Notes: a model not told the origin generated them from the sequence alone. A stretch of DNA of 25,833 nt from Coriobacteriaceae bacterium AF08-21 (GCA_027687465.1 JAQCQR010000028.1:1-25833); one strand, 5' to 3'; counted from the stretch's first letter, positions 6,452 through 14,916 are shown. Translations and numbers: made by a program.

Positions 6452-8311
6452 CTACTCCTCGCCCTCGAGCTTCTCGCTCGCCTCGAGCCACGCCATCTCC
6501 AACTCGTCCATGGCGGCGTGGGCCTCGTCGATCTTTGCCTGCTGCTCGCCCAGCGCCGTGTAGTTGGTGGGATCGACCTGGGCCATTGCTGCCTCGGCCT
6601 CCTCAACGCGGGCGCGCTGCGTCTCCATTTTGCGCTCGAGCGAGCTCACCTCGCGGCGAAGCTTCTGACGCTCGGCGTTGGACAGGCCATTGGGCTGACC
6701 GCTCGCCTTGGGCTTATCGGCCGTCGCAGCCGCGGCACCGGTGTCGAACGTGCCGGTCTTGGCGCTCGGTGCACCCACGGGCTCGCCCTCGGCGGTGGCG
6801 TTGCACAGGCGCAGGTACTGGTCGACGCCGCCGGGCATATGCGTCAGGTGGCCGTCGAGCAGCGCCCACTGCTGGTCGGTCACGCGCTCCATCAAAAAGC
6901 GGTCGTGCGTCACCAGAATCAGCGTGCCGGGCCAGCCGTCCAGCAAGTCCTCGACAATCGCCAGCATGTCGGTATCCAGGTCGTTGCCGGGCTCGTCCAG
7001 GATGAGCACGTTGGGCTCGTCCAGGATCGTCAGCAGCAGCGACAGGCGACGGCGCTGGCCGCCCGAAAGATCGCCGATGCGGCTCCAGAGCTGCTGCGTC
7101 GTAAAGCCCAGACGCTCGCAGAGCTTCTCGGGTGAAGTCTCCTTGCCGTCAATGACGTAGTACTTCTTATAGTGGCTGAGCACCTCGCGGATCGTGTCGC
7201 CCATGTAGGGTTCGAGCTCCTCGAGCTGCTGCGACAGCACGCCAAAGCGCACCGTCTGGCCGATCTTCACGCGGCCGCGCAGGGGCGCGATCTTGCCCTG
7301 GATCACGTCGAGCAAAGTCGACTTGCCGGCGCCGTTCTCGCCCAAAAGACCATAGCGGTCGCCCGCACCAATGAGCCAGGTCACGTCGTTGAGCACCTGC
7401 TTGGGCGCGCCATCGGTATCCGCATAGCCGGCGTCCACGTCGACCACATCGATAACCTGCTTGCCCAGGCGGCTCACGGCCAGGCGCTTGAGCTCCAGCT
7501 CGTCACGCACGGGCGGCACGTCGGCGATCAGCTCGCGAGCGGCATCCACGCGAAACTTGGGCTTGGTGGAGCGCGCCTGGGCACCGCGGCTCAGCCACGC
7601 GAGCTCCTTACGTGCCATGTTGCGACGGCGCTCCTCGGTAACCGCGGCCATGCGGTCGCGTTCCACGCGCTGCAGGATATATGCCGAATAGCCGCCCTCG
7701 AAGGGATCGACCTGGCCGTCGTGAACCTCCCACATGCTGGTGCAGACCTCGTCCAAGAACCAGCGATCGTGCGTGACCACGAGCATCGCGCCCTGACCGC
7801 GCTGCCAGCGGGCCTTTAAGTGACGCGCAAGCCAGTTGATGGTGCGCATGTCCAGATGGTTGGTGGGCTCATCGAGCATGAGCACGTCATAGTCGCCGAT
7901 CAGCAGGCGCGCGAGGTCCACGCGGCGGCGCTGACCGCCCGAGAGCTCGCCTACCATGCCCTCCCAGGGCACATCGCTAATGAGGCCGGCGAGGATCTGG
8001 CGCGTACGGGGGCTCGACGCCCACTCGTACTCGGGGGCGTCACCCACAACGGCATGATGCACGGTATCGGTATCGACAAGCTGGTCCTTTTGGCCGAGTA
8101 GACCGATCGTGATGCCGCGGCGGTGCGTCACGCGTCCGTCATCGGGCTCCAGCGTGCCGGCGAGCACGCTCAGCAGCGTCGACTTGCCGTCGCCGTTTTT
8201 ACCGACAATACCAATGCGGTCGCCCTCGCCCACGCCGAGCGTCACGCTATCGAAAATATGCTTGGTGGGAAACTCTAGGCTGACGGAATCGCATCCCAAA
8301 AGAATCGCCAT
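6452..8311 (-). CDS. ABC-F family ATPase (Uup/EttA-like)
   Basis: A 619-residue soluble protein with two ABC cassettes and no membrane domain. Cassette 1: Walker A GKNGDGKST (37-45), signature LSGGQ (123-127), Walker B LDEPTNHLD. Cassette 2: Walker A GENGAGKST (324-332), signature LSGGQ (415-419), Walker B LILDEPGNDLD (437-446), where the usual TN is GN. A linker of about 208-270 corresponds to the tRNA-interacting arm region. The C-terminus (543-617) is a charged coiled coil as in Uup. Such proteins act on ribosomes, easing translation or giving drug protection. Start chosen at ATG 8311, preceded by GAAGGAG; the upstream frame to 8506 runs through a terminator. Which ABC-F subgroup it belongs to is uncertain. 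Confidence 0.92.
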   Translation of the reverse strand: MAILLGCDSVSLEFPTKHIFDSVTLGVGEGDRIGIVGKNGDGKSTLLSVLAGTLEPDDGRVTHRRGITIGLLGQKDQLVDTDTVHHAVVGDAPEYEWASSPRTRQILAGLISDVPWEGMVGELSGGQRRRVDLARLLIGDYDVLMLDEPTNHLDMRTINWLARHLKARWQRGQGAMLVVTHDRWFLDEVCTSMWEVHDGQVDPFEGGYSAYILQRVERDRMAAVTEERRRNMARKELAWLSRGAQARSTKPKFRVDAARELIADVPPVRDELELKRLAVSRLGKQVIDVVDVDAGYADTDGAPKQVLNDVTWLIGAGDRYGLLGENGAGKSTLLDVIQGKIAPLRGRVKIGQTVRFGVLSQQLEELEPYMGDTIREVLSHYKKYYVIDGKETSPEKLCERLGFTTQQLWSRIGDLSGGQRRRLSLLLTILDEPNVLILDEPGNDLDTDMLAIVEDLLDGWPGTLILVTHDRFLMERVTDQQWALLDGHLTHMPGGVDQYLRLCNATAEGEPVGAPSAKTGTFDTGAAAATADKPKASGQPNGLSNAERQKLRREVSSLERKMETQRARVEEAEAAMAQVDPTNYTALGEQQAKIDEAHAAMDELEMAWLEASEKLEGEE

Positions 8312-8355
8312 ATGCCCTGCTCCTTCGTAGAAATTCAACGTTCTCCATGATAGCG

Positions 8356-8396
8356 AAAACCACCACAAAGGGGACGGGCGCCTTCGTGGTGGTTTT
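8356..8396. repeat. AAAACCACCAC hairpin upstream of the ABC-F gene
   Basis: AAAACCACCAC (8356-8366) pairs perfectly with GTGGTGGTTTT (8386-8396). Inside, AAGG/CCTT extends the stem around a GGGGACGGGCG core. The ends are A/T-rich on both strands, so it could act as a terminator in either direction. The GGGGAC core links it to the dispersed GGGAC repeats of this window. Confidence 0.6.
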
Positions 8397-8421
8397 GGGC
8401 AAGCGCACCAGCACACGACAC

Positions 8422-8459
8422 AAAAAGGCGGGCCATCTCCCGCAAGAGATGACCCGCCT
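8422..8459 (-). terminator. Intrinsic terminator of the pst operon
   Basis: On the minus strand AGGCGGG-T-CATCTC pairs with GAGATG-G-CCCGCCT, one mismatch in a 14-bp stem, loop TTGCGG, followed by TTTTTG. It lies about 55 bp after the pstB stop. Because it is strong, the ABC-F gene beyond it should have its own promoter. Confidence 0.9.
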
Positions 8460-8514
8460 CTCCAATCAGTCCCGCGACAACCGTGGCCGCCGCGGGCCTC
8501 AAGCATGTCCCGGA

Positions 8515-9387
8515 CTAGGAGAACATGCCGGTGAGGTAATCATTCAGCCGCTTATCCTTGGGCCGTTGGAAAATCTCGTCGGTCTCGTCGTACTCGACCA
8601 TATCGCCCATGTAGAAGAACGCCGTGCGGTTGGACACGCGCGACGCCTGCTCCATGTTGTGCGTCACGATGACGATGGCACGGTCGGCAACGATCGACGA
8701 CATCAGGTCCTCGATCGCCAACGTCGAGATGGGGTCGAGCGCCGAGCAGGGCTCGTCGAACAGGATCACGTCGGGGTTGAGCGCCAGCGTGCGCGCAATG
8801 CACAGACGCTGCTGCTGACCGCCCGAAAGCGCGTAGGCGCTCTTGTCGAGCTTGTCTTTGACCTCGTCCCACAGCGCGGCACCGCGCAGACTTTCCTCGA
8901 CCATGCGGTCGAGCTCGTCACGGTCGGTGATGCCGTGGCGCTTGGGCGCAAAGGTGATGTTGTCGCGAATGGACTTGCGGAAGGGGTTGGGCTGCTGGAA
9001 CACCATGCCGATGGAGCGACGCAGCTCGTACGTGTTCTCGGTCTTGGTGTTCACGTTGCGCCCGCGGTAGTTGATCTCGCCCTCCACGCGACAGCGGCGA
9101 ATCTCGCGATTCATCAGGTTGAGGCTACGCAAGAAGGTCGACTTGCCGCAGCCCGAAGGCCCGATGAGCGCCGTGATCTCACCCTTGTGGAAGTCGAGCG
9201 ACGTATTGTGCAGCGCATGGTGGTCGCCATAGTACACGTTGACGTCCTTGGCGGAGAGCACGACCTCGTCGCTCACGGCCTTGCCGCTCACGCGCACGCG
9301 CCTCTCGCTCTCCCCCACGCTCGACAGAAAGTCCTGGGTGTCGGACGTGGCCGCCTCGGTTGCGGGCGTTGCATTCATATCGCTCAT
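8515..9387 (-). CDS. pstB: Phosphate ABC transporter ATP-binding protein PstB
   Basis: A 290-residue ATPase that powers high-affinity phosphate import at the inner face of the membrane. Walker A is GPSGCGKST (76-84), the Q-loop region FQQPNPF is typical of PstB, the signature is LSGGQQQR, Walker B is VILFDEPCSALDP, and the H-loop is VTHNMEQA. The first ~40 residues are an extension rich in Ala, Ser and Glu with no counterpart in short PstB proteins. Its start overlaps the pstA stop by 4 bp (ATGA), indicating translational coupling. It is the last gene of the operon; no phoU follows. Confidence 0.97.
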   Translation of the reverse strand: MSDMNATPATEAATSDTQDFLSSVGESERRVRVSGKAVSDEVVLSAKDVNVYYGDHHALHNTSLDFHKGEITALIGPSGCGKSTFLRSLNLMNREIRRCRVEGEINYRGRNVNTKTENTYELRRSIGMVFQQPNPFRKSIRDNITFAPKRHGITDRDELDRMVEESLRGAALWDEVKDKLDKSAYALSGGQQQRLCIARTLALNPDVILFDEPCSALDPISTLAIEDLMSSIVADRAIVIVTHNMEQASRVSNRTAFFYMGDMVEYDETDEIFQRPKDKRLNDYLTGMFS

Positions 9388-10310
9388 TCGGCCGTCATCT
9401 TCCTTGCCAGTTGCTTGCCCACGATACGGGCGACTACGTTAAACAGCAGCACGCAAATCATCAGCAGTGCCGCGGTGCCCCAGACGATCTGCTGGGCCTC
9501 GGGGCTGCCCTCGCCATAGATCTTGTAGATGTGCACGGCCAGCGACTCGCCGGGACGGAACACGTTCCAGGCGCAGGTGGGGCTCGACAGGTTAAAGCTC
9601 AAGAAGTTGAGGCGGACCGGCGAGCTCATGCCCGAGGTAAAGAGCAGCGCCGCGGCCTCGCCAAACACGCGGCCGGCCGAAAGCACGATGCCGGTCACGA
9701 TGGCGGGCATGGCCTCGGGAATCAGGATGTGCAGTGTGGCCTCCCAGCGAGTGAGGCCCATGGCCAGGCACGCATCGCGCTGGGCCTGCGGCACGTCCTC
9801 GAGCGCCTGCTGAATCACGCGCACCAGGATGGGGATGTTGAACATGGTGAGCGCGACGGCGCCGGAGATGATGGAGTACTTCCAGCCCAGCTGCACCGAG
9901 AACACCAGAAAGCCGAACATGCCGACGACGATGGAGGGCAGCGAAGACAACGTCTCGATGGCGGTCGAGGCGATGCCGCGAATGGGACCGTCGGGCGCGT
10001 ATTCAACTAGGAAGACCGCGCCGCCCAGGCTGATGGGCACCGAGATGATCAGGGTAATCAGCAGCAGATAGAACGAGTCGAACAGCTGGTAGAGCACGCC
10101 GCCCTGCGTTCCGTTGGCGCGTGCGGGCTGCGTGAGAAAGCCCGGCTGGAACAGCGTCGAGATACCCTCGAACAGGATGTAGGCCACCATGGAGACGACG
10201 ATAAGCATGACGATGGCGACAATCGCCGTCAGCACGCCCGTGGCGATACGGTCTTGCCTTTGGACACGCCCGAGTCTCGCCTCGTCGATATGGATGCGCG
10301 TGCTAGCCAC
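9384..10310 (-). CDS. pstA: Phosphate ABC transporter permease PstA
   Basis: A 308-residue membrane protein with about six hydrophobic helices and the ABC permease EAA loop (EDVPQAQRDACLAMGLTRWE). With PstC it forms the phosphate channel. Start chosen at GTG 10310, which overlaps the pstC stop (GTGGCTAG) and has AAGGGGG upstream. The longer frame opens with TTG at 10334 and lacks a ribosome binding site. The N-terminal 20 residues are charged and cytoplasmic. Confidence 0.95.
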   Translation of the reverse strand: MASTRIHIDEARLGRVQRQDRIATGVLTAIVAIVMLIVVSMVAYILFEGISTLFQPGFLTQPARANGTQGGVLYQLFDSFYLLLITLIISVPISLGGAVFLVEYAPDGPIRGIASTAIETLSSLPSIVVGMFGFLVFSVQLGWKYSIISGAVALTMFNIPILVRVIQQALEDVPQAQRDACLAMGLTRWEATLHILIPEAMPAIVTGIVLSAGRVFGEAAALLFTSGMSSPVRLNFLSFNLSSPTCAWNVFRPGESLAVHIYKIYGEGSPEAQQIVWGTAALLMICVLLFNVVARIVGKQLARKMTAE

Positions 10311-11211
10311 GAGCCTTCGCCCCCTTGCGGCCAATGAGATGGATGATCAGGATAAAGATGAGGCTCATGCCCATCAGCAGCAGGCCGAGCGCCCACAGGA
10401 TGTCGTCCTGGGCCGAGCCCTCGGCATAGACAGCCATAGATGTGGTGAGCGTGGTGGTGATGGTCGAGGCCGGCGACAGCAGCGACGTCGGCATGGCCTC
10501 GATACCGCCGATAACCATGCGCACGGCGAGCGTCTCGCCAAAGGCGCGGGTCATGCCAAGGATGACCGCGGTCATGAGCGAGGGCATGGCGCTCTTGAGC
10601 ACCACGTGCCAGATGGTCTGCCAGCGGGTGTAGCCCAGCGCGAGCGAACCCTGACGGTAGCTGTCGGGCACGGCACGCAGACCATCGACCGAAAGCGTGG
10701 TCATCGTCGGCAGAATCATGACGGCCAGCACGATGGCGCCGGGCAGGATGCCCAGGCCCGTGCTCGCATGGAAAACGCCCTTCATAAGGCCGACGACCAC
10801 GTGAAAACCGATCAGGCCAAAGACGACCGAGGGAATGCCGGTCAAAAGCTCAATAAGCGGCTGAAAGATCTTGGAACCAAACTTAGGCTGGATCTCGACC
10901 GCAAAGACGGCAGAGCCGATGGCGATGGGCAGCGCGATAAGCGTGGAGAGCACCATGACCGCAAACGAGGTGACGATCAGGGGCAGAGCGCCGGTGTAGG
11001 GCAGGCCGTTTTCGGCTGTGTTGGCCAGGTCCCACTTGGTGCCGGCAAAGAACTCGACGACCGAGACGCCGTCCTTGACAAAAGCCGAGAGGCCCTTTTG
11101 GGCGACCATAAAGATGAGCGCGGCAACGACAAGCGTCACGAGCGCTACGCACGCACCCGTGACGCCCAGGCCCACGTTCTCAAGGTCGCGCTTTGGCAGC
11201 TGTTTTGCCAT
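10303..11211 (-). CDS. pstC: Phosphate ABC transporter permease PstC
   Basis: A 302-residue integral membrane protein with about six helices; the EAA loop is LRAVPDSYRQGSLALGYTRWQ. The periplasm-facing segment after the first helix includes the FFAGTKWDLAN stretch common in PstC. Start ATG 11211 has AAAGG upstream. It sits 24 bp behind pstS and overlaps pstA by 8 bp. Confidence 0.96.
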   Translation of the reverse strand: MAKQLPKRDLENVGLGVTGACVALVTLVVAALIFMVAQKGLSAFVKDGVSVVEFFAGTKWDLANTAENGLPYTGALPLIVTSFAVMVLSTLIALPIAIGSAVFAVEIQPKFGSKIFQPLIELLTGIPSVVFGLIGFHVVVGLMKGVFHASTGLGILPGAIVLAVMILPTMTTLSVDGLRAVPDSYRQGSLALGYTRWQTIWHVVLKSAMPSLMTAVILGMTRAFGETLAVRMVIGGIEAMPTSLLSPASTITTTLTTSMAVYAEGSAQDDILWALGLLLMGMSLIFILIIHLIGRKGAKARG

Positions 11212-11235
11212 TGCAAACCTTTCCGGGGCGGTTAC

Positions 11236-12174
11236 TTATTTAGCAGAGACCTTGCCGCTGGCGTCCTTGACGACCTTCATGGCAGAGACGGGGATAAAGC
11301 CCTGCTCCTCGACGAGCTTGCCCTGGACGTCGTCGGAAAGCATGAACTCCAGGAAGGCCTTGGTGGCCTCGTCGGCGTCCTTCGCGCAGTACATGTGCTC
11401 GGTAGCCCAGATCTTAAAGGAGTCGTCAGTGACGTTTGCGCTCTTGGGCTCCACGCCCTCGACCTTGATGGCATTGAACTTGGAGTCGTCGAAGTGCGAG
11501 AAGTCGAGGTAAGAGATGGCGTTGTCGGTGCTGCCCATCTGAGTCTGGACATCGCCGGACTTGTCGAGCTCGGCGTCGCCCTTAAAGTCGACGGCCTCGT
11601 CGCCAAAGACGGCGGCCTCGAAGGTGGCGCGGGTGCCGGAGCCGGCCTTGCGGTTGAGAACGACGATCTTGGCGTCGTCGCCGCCGACCTCCTTCCAGTT
11701 GGTGATCTGGCCGGAGAAGATACCCTTGAGCTGCTCGAGGGACAGGTCGTCGACCTTGACGTTCTTGGAGACGACGGGGCCCATGCCCACGACGGCGACC
11801 TCGTGGTCGACGAGGTTCTTGACCTGGTCGGCCTCGAGCTTGGTCTCGGCGAAGACGTCGGAGTTACCGATAGTGACGGTGCCGGCGGCGACAGCGGTCA
11901 GGCCCTTGCCCGAACCGTTACCCGAGCCAGAGACGGAGACGTCCGGGTTGGCATCCATGAACTTCTCGGCAGCAGTCTCGACGAGAGCCTGGAACGAGGA
12001 AGCGCCGTCGTAGGTCACCTCGCCCGAGACGGACTCGGCAGCAGCGGCGCTGCCCTCAGCAGCGGTGTTGGCGGCGTTGGAGCCGCCGCAACCAACGAGA
12101 CCGAGACCGACGATGCTGGCAAGACCACCAGCGAGGCCGAGGAACTGACGACGAGAATAAGCCTGATCGAGCAT
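11236..12174 (-). CDS. pstS: Phosphate-binding lipoprotein PstS
   Basis: A 312-residue extracytoplasmic binding protein and first gene of the operon. The signal peptide carries a twin-arginine motif (S7-R-R-Q-F-L) followed by a lipobox ending at C29 (LGLVGC), so it appears to be a Tat-exported lipoprotein. Phosphate-site segments SGSGNGSGKGLTAV and RKAGSGTRATFE match the PstS family. A low-complexity Ala/Ser/Glu linker (30-50) ties the anchor to the domain. Start ATG 12174 is preceded by AAAGGAAG; the ORF extension to 12264 is not needed. Confidence 0.96.
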   Translation of the reverse strand: MLDQAYSRRQFLGLAGGLASIVGLGLVGCGGSNAANTAAEGSAAAAESVSGEVTYDGASSFQALVETAAEKFMDANPDVSVSGSGNGSGKGLTAVAAGTVTIGNSDVFAETKLEADQVKNLVDHEVAVVGMGPVVSKNVKVDDLSLEQLKGIFSGQITNWKEVGGDDAKIVVLNRKAGSGTRATFEAAVFGDEAVDFKGDAELDKSGDVQTQMGSTDNAISYLDFSHFDDSKFNAIKVEGVEPKSANVTDDSFKIWATEHMYCAKDADEATKAFLEFMLSDDVQGKLVEEQGFIPVSAMKVVKDASGKVSAK

Positions 12175-12375
12175 GATCTTCCTTTCATACATGCGACTCG
12201 CGGGCACCCTGCCCGCTTTGCTGTTTGGAAAGATACGGCCCCGACCGGGCAGCGCCCGCGCCAACTGCGGTTTTTTACGGGCATCTGATAGACCCTTACC
12301 GCAAGCGCGGCTCGGCTTTACAAACGAATAACAAACCCGCCACCAAGCATGACCCGCCTTTTACACCAGAGGAAA
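12175..12375 (-). promoter_or_regulatory. pst operon leader and promoter region
   Basis: The leader of pstS. A hairpin (GCGGGCA 12200-12206 with TGCCCGC 12210-12216) lies in the 5' untranslated region. Further up, ACAAAC occurs at 12320-12325 and 12331-12336 (GTTTGT on the gene strand), an 11-bp period direct repeat like those bound by PhoP/PhoB response regulators, although the sequence is not a known Pho box. No consensus -35/-10 was identified. Confidence 0.4.
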
Positions 12376-12433
12376 GTAGTCATTGGTGACGTTCTTGTTT
12401 GACTAGTCGTTTAAGAACGTCCCCAACGACTAC
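12376..12433. repeat. REPIN-like near-palindrome centred on GACTAGTC
   Basis: A 21-nt arm (12376-12396) recurs inverted at 12413-12433 with 19 of 21 matches, enclosing the palindrome GACTAGTC (12401-12408). Related modules occur at 22343-22396 and 22478-22509. Confidence 0.75.
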
Positions 12434-12440
12434 CCCAGCA

Positions 12441-12606
12441 ACGCCGATGTTTTGGCAACGACAGCGAAAGCCCGCCAGAGCGAGCAAGGTGCCTTGAAAC
12501 AAGGTGGCATTGATCTTTTGATCATGCCACCGAAGTTGAAAGGCAGATTGCCGCTCTGGCGGGCTTGCAGCGTCGACTGGTTACGCGGTTTGGTAAAACC
12601 GCGTAA
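12441..12606 (-). repeat. Structured covarying repeat, copy E1 (3' of pepV)
   Basis: The repeat begins right after the stop codon of the peptidase gene (12607-12609). Three stems are visible. P1: 13 bp, 12470-12482 with 12552-12564. P2: 8 bp plus GATC/GATC, 12503-12515 with 12520-12531. P3: 12 bp, GTTACGCGGTTT 12580-12591 with its complement at 12595-12606. A second complete copy (22536-22703) keeps the pairing with compensatory changes. No T-tract follows P3, so it is not a simple terminator. It may act as a structured 3' UTR, a processing or stability element, or a mobile repeat. Drawn on the minus strand because it follows minus-strand genes. Confidence 0.85.
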
Positions 12607-14043
12607 CTATAGTTCGAGTTCGTTGAGGCGCAGGATCGCCACGATATAAATCTTGAGCGCCTGCTTGAGCTGTTCCTCGTTGGCGCACTCGTTGGGACCG
12701 TGCATCTGGCCGCCCCACTCGGGCAGCTCCAGACCGGTCTCCTCGGGGCCAAACGAGACGGCGCGGGCAAAGTTGCGCGCGTACGTGCCGCCGCCCATGG
12801 CAAAGGGCTCAGCATGCTTGCCCGTAAACTCGTTATAGGTATCAATAAGCGCCTTCACGGCCGGATCGTCGGCAGAGACCGAGAACGGCACCTTCGCACG
12901 ACCCACACGGCACGTCACGCCAAAACGGCCCACGAACGGATCGAGCTGCTCGCGGATGGTATCGGCACTCGTGCTGTCGGGGAAGCGCACGTCGATGACC
13001 TGCTCAATATGGCCATCCGCCACGCGGATGACGCCAGCGTTGCAGGTAAGCGGGCCAAACGCCGGACTCGTCGCATCGATACCCAGGCCGCGACCATAGG
13101 CGTCCGCATGCACAAAGGCCAGGAACTTGACGAACTCGTGCTCGGCAGGCGTCAGCAGGCGCTCGTCGCGTGCACCAAACGCGTCCTCGGCCTCGCGCAG
13201 ATACGCCACGATCAGCCCGACGGCGTTGATCGTTCCCCCTGGCATCGAGGCATGACCGCCAATGCCGTGGGCGAAAATCTGCGCATGCCCGTTATCGAGC
13301 GCCGTGATCTCCAGGCGGTCGCCGTTCTCGACCGGCGCCGGCAGCTCATCGGCGGCAATCGCAAGCTCGCAGATAGACTGCGACGGAATAGCGTTGCTCG
13401 CCTCGGCGCCGCTCCAGGACACAATGCGCCCACCGTCGATCTTGGGGCTCACAAATGTCGCCCCAAACTGGCCCTTCTCGGCATTGCAGACCGGGAACTC
13501 GGCATCGGGCGTAAACAAAAAGTCGGGGTCTGCGTGGTTCTCCAGATAATGGTGAACGTCGGACATGCCCACTTCCTCATCGCAGCCCAGCAGCGCGCGG
13601 AAGGTATAGCGCGGCACAATGCCGTACTTGAGCAGGTACGCGCCGGCATAAAGCGACAACACCGCCGGGCCCTTGTCGTCGATCACGCCACGGCCGAGCA
13701 GCCAGCCCTCGCGGCGCTCCATCGCAAACGGGTCGGTGTTCCAGCCGGGGCCGGCGGGCACCACGTCTACGTGGCAGATGGTCGCGAGCTGCTTGTCGCC
13801 GCGACCCGGGATATCGGCAATGCCCACATAGCCCTCGTCGTCGCTCGTCTGGTAGCCGAGCTTTTGCGCAATGCCGAGCGCGCAATCGAGCGCATCACGG
13901 ACCGGGCGGCCAAACGGCGCACCGGGCTCTGCATTGGCAGCAACGGCCACGGACGGATAGCTCACCAGTTGTTCGATATCGGCGACGACATCTTCCCAGA
14001 CCTCGTCAACATACTCGCTAACGCTCTGCTCCACCTGATTCAT
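12607..14043 (-). CDS. pepV: M20-family dipeptidase, PepV-like
   Basis: A 478-residue cytoplasmic zinc aminopeptidase of the M20 family that splits dipeptides. Metal and catalytic residues are visible: H91-x-D93 (CHVDVVP), D122 (GVIDDKGP), E156-E157 (GCDEEVGMSD), D180 (TPDAEFP) and H448 (GGQMHGPNE). The order and length match PepV/Xaa-His dipeptidases. Start chosen at ATG 14043 behind a perfect AAGGAGG; the frame extends to 14088 without support. The stop codon is followed at once by structured repeat E1. The symbol denotes the closest family. Confidence 0.92.
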   Translation of the reverse strand: MNQVEQSVSEYVDEVWEDVVADIEQLVSYPSVAVAANAEPGAPFGRPVRDALDCALGIAQKLGYQTSDDEGYVGIADIPGRGDKQLATICHVDVVPAGPGWNTDPFAMERREGWLLGRGVIDDKGPAVLSLYAGAYLLKYGIVPRYTFRALLGCDEEVGMSDVHHYLENHADPDFLFTPDAEFPVCNAEKGQFGATFVSPKIDGGRIVSWSGAEASNAIPSQSICELAIAADELPAPVENGDRLEITALDNGHAQIFAHGIGGHASMPGGTINAVGLIVAYLREAEDAFGARDERLLTPAEHEFVKFLAFVHADAYGRGLGIDATSPAFGPLTCNAGVIRVADGHIEQVIDVRFPDSTSADTIREQLDPFVGRFGVTCRVGRAKVPFSVSADDPAVKALIDTYNEFTGKHAEPFAMGGGTYARNFARAVSFGPEETGLELPEWGGQMHGPNECANEEQLKQALKIYIVAILRLNELEL

Positions 14044-14097
14044 GGACGACCTCCTTACCAATGAGCGACGGGTACGCCCGTCCCTCACATCACATAC

Positions 14098-14760
14098 TTA
14101 TATAGCGAAAAGTTTAGCAAGCTCGGCCACCGAGTGCACCACTGCATCGGCACCCGCCGCCTCGTGCTCGCCCGGCGCCGCCGCGCCCGAATAGATACCA
14201 ATGCACGGCACGCTCATCGCGTGCGCGCCCTCGACGTCGTTAAAGCGATCGCCGATCATCACGGCCTCGTCGGCAGTCGCGCCGAGCTCTGCCAGGGCAT
14301 CGCGGACCGAATCGGCCTTGGTCTCGCGCCCCTGAGGCGGATTCATGCCAACCACCGCTTCAAACTGAGAAAGCCCGAGCTCACGTACCATGTCGATGCA
14401 CTTTGCCTCCATGCGCGACGTCGCCACGGCCATACGCTTGCCCCGGGCGGCCAACCCATCCAGCAACTCGGGGACCCCAGCGAACACGGGATACTCCTCC
14501 GGTCCCAGCTCATCAAAAAAAGCGCGGTACTCGTCGGCCACCACAAGCGACTCCTCGCGCGTAAAGCCGTAAAAGTCGTGAAAGCTCTTCCACAGGGGCG
14601 GCCCGATCATGCAGCGCAGGTCACCCATCTGCGCCTCCGAAAACCCGCGCGCAGCCAGCGTCTTGCGCGTCGAGGTCATCACCGCCCGGCCCGTATCGGC
14701 CACCGTGCCGTCAAAATCGAACAGCACGACCGGCCGCTTGCATATCTCCAGCGCCTCCAT
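14098..14760 (-). CDS. HAD-IA hydrolase, phosphoglycolate-phosphatase-like
   Basis: A 220-residue HAD hydrolase. Motif I VLFDFDGTVADT (about 13-24) opens the protein, motif II is VATS, the motif III Lys lies in the GRETKADSV segment and motif IV is MIGDRFNDVEGA. The small helical cap (about 25-95) fits the Gph/PpaX/PGMB group, so phosphoglycolate or a sugar phosphate is a likely substrate, not determined. Start chosen at ATG 14760 with AGAGGA upstream; ATG 14766 and GTG 14793 are in-frame alternatives. It is 54 bp upstream of the PepV gene on the same strand and divergent from degV. Confidence 0.88.
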   Translation of the reverse strand: MEALEICKRPVVLFDFDGTVADTGRAVMTSTRKTLAARGFSEAQMGDLRCMIGPPLWKSFHDFYGFTREESLVVADEYRAFFDELGPEEYPVFAGVPELLDGLAARGKRMAVATSRMEAKCIDMVRELGLSQFEAVVGMNPPQGRETKADSVRDALAELGATADEAVMIGDRFNDVEGAHAMSVPCIGIYSGAAAPGEHEAAGADAVVHSVAELAKLFAI

Positions 14761-14800
14761 CGGCATTCCTCTTCCCCAGTTGACGATTTCCACACCGACA

Positions 14801-14860
14801 CTTCAAACTGTTGACTATTCAACAATTGAACCTAGTAATGTGGAACGACTCAACTATACT
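14801..14860. promoter_or_regulatory. Divergent promoter region with overlapping inverted repeats
   Basis: AT-rich DNA between the divergent HAD and degV genes. GTTGA-CTAT-TCAAC (14810-14823) and TTCAA-CAA-TTGAA (14818-14830) are overlapping inverted repeats that look like a regulator site. A TTGACT (14811) and a TATACT (14855) are present, but no properly spaced pair could be fixed. Confidence 0.4.
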
Positions 14861-14916
14861 TGTCGCACTTTGCTCTCAGAAGGCGGCGCGCAGGCGCCCC
14901 AACGAAAGGTGCAATT

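Noticed and set aside
5690..7135. 481-codon plus-strand open frame
   Set aside because: Antisense to the HAD and ABC-F genes and of His/Arg/Leu-rich low-complexity character.
8347..9519. 390-codon plus-strand open frame
   Set aside because: Antisense to pstB and runs through the pst terminator.
10189..12288. 699-codon plus-strand open frame opposite pstA/pstC/pstS
   Set aside because: It is a shadow of the minus-strand pst genes, whose motifs, overlaps and ribosome binding sites are clear; high GC leaves antisense frames open.
12580..12606. GTTACGCGGTTT hairpin as intrinsic terminator of the peptidase gene
   Set aside because: No T-tract follows on the gene strand and the same hairpin is part of a larger covarying structure.
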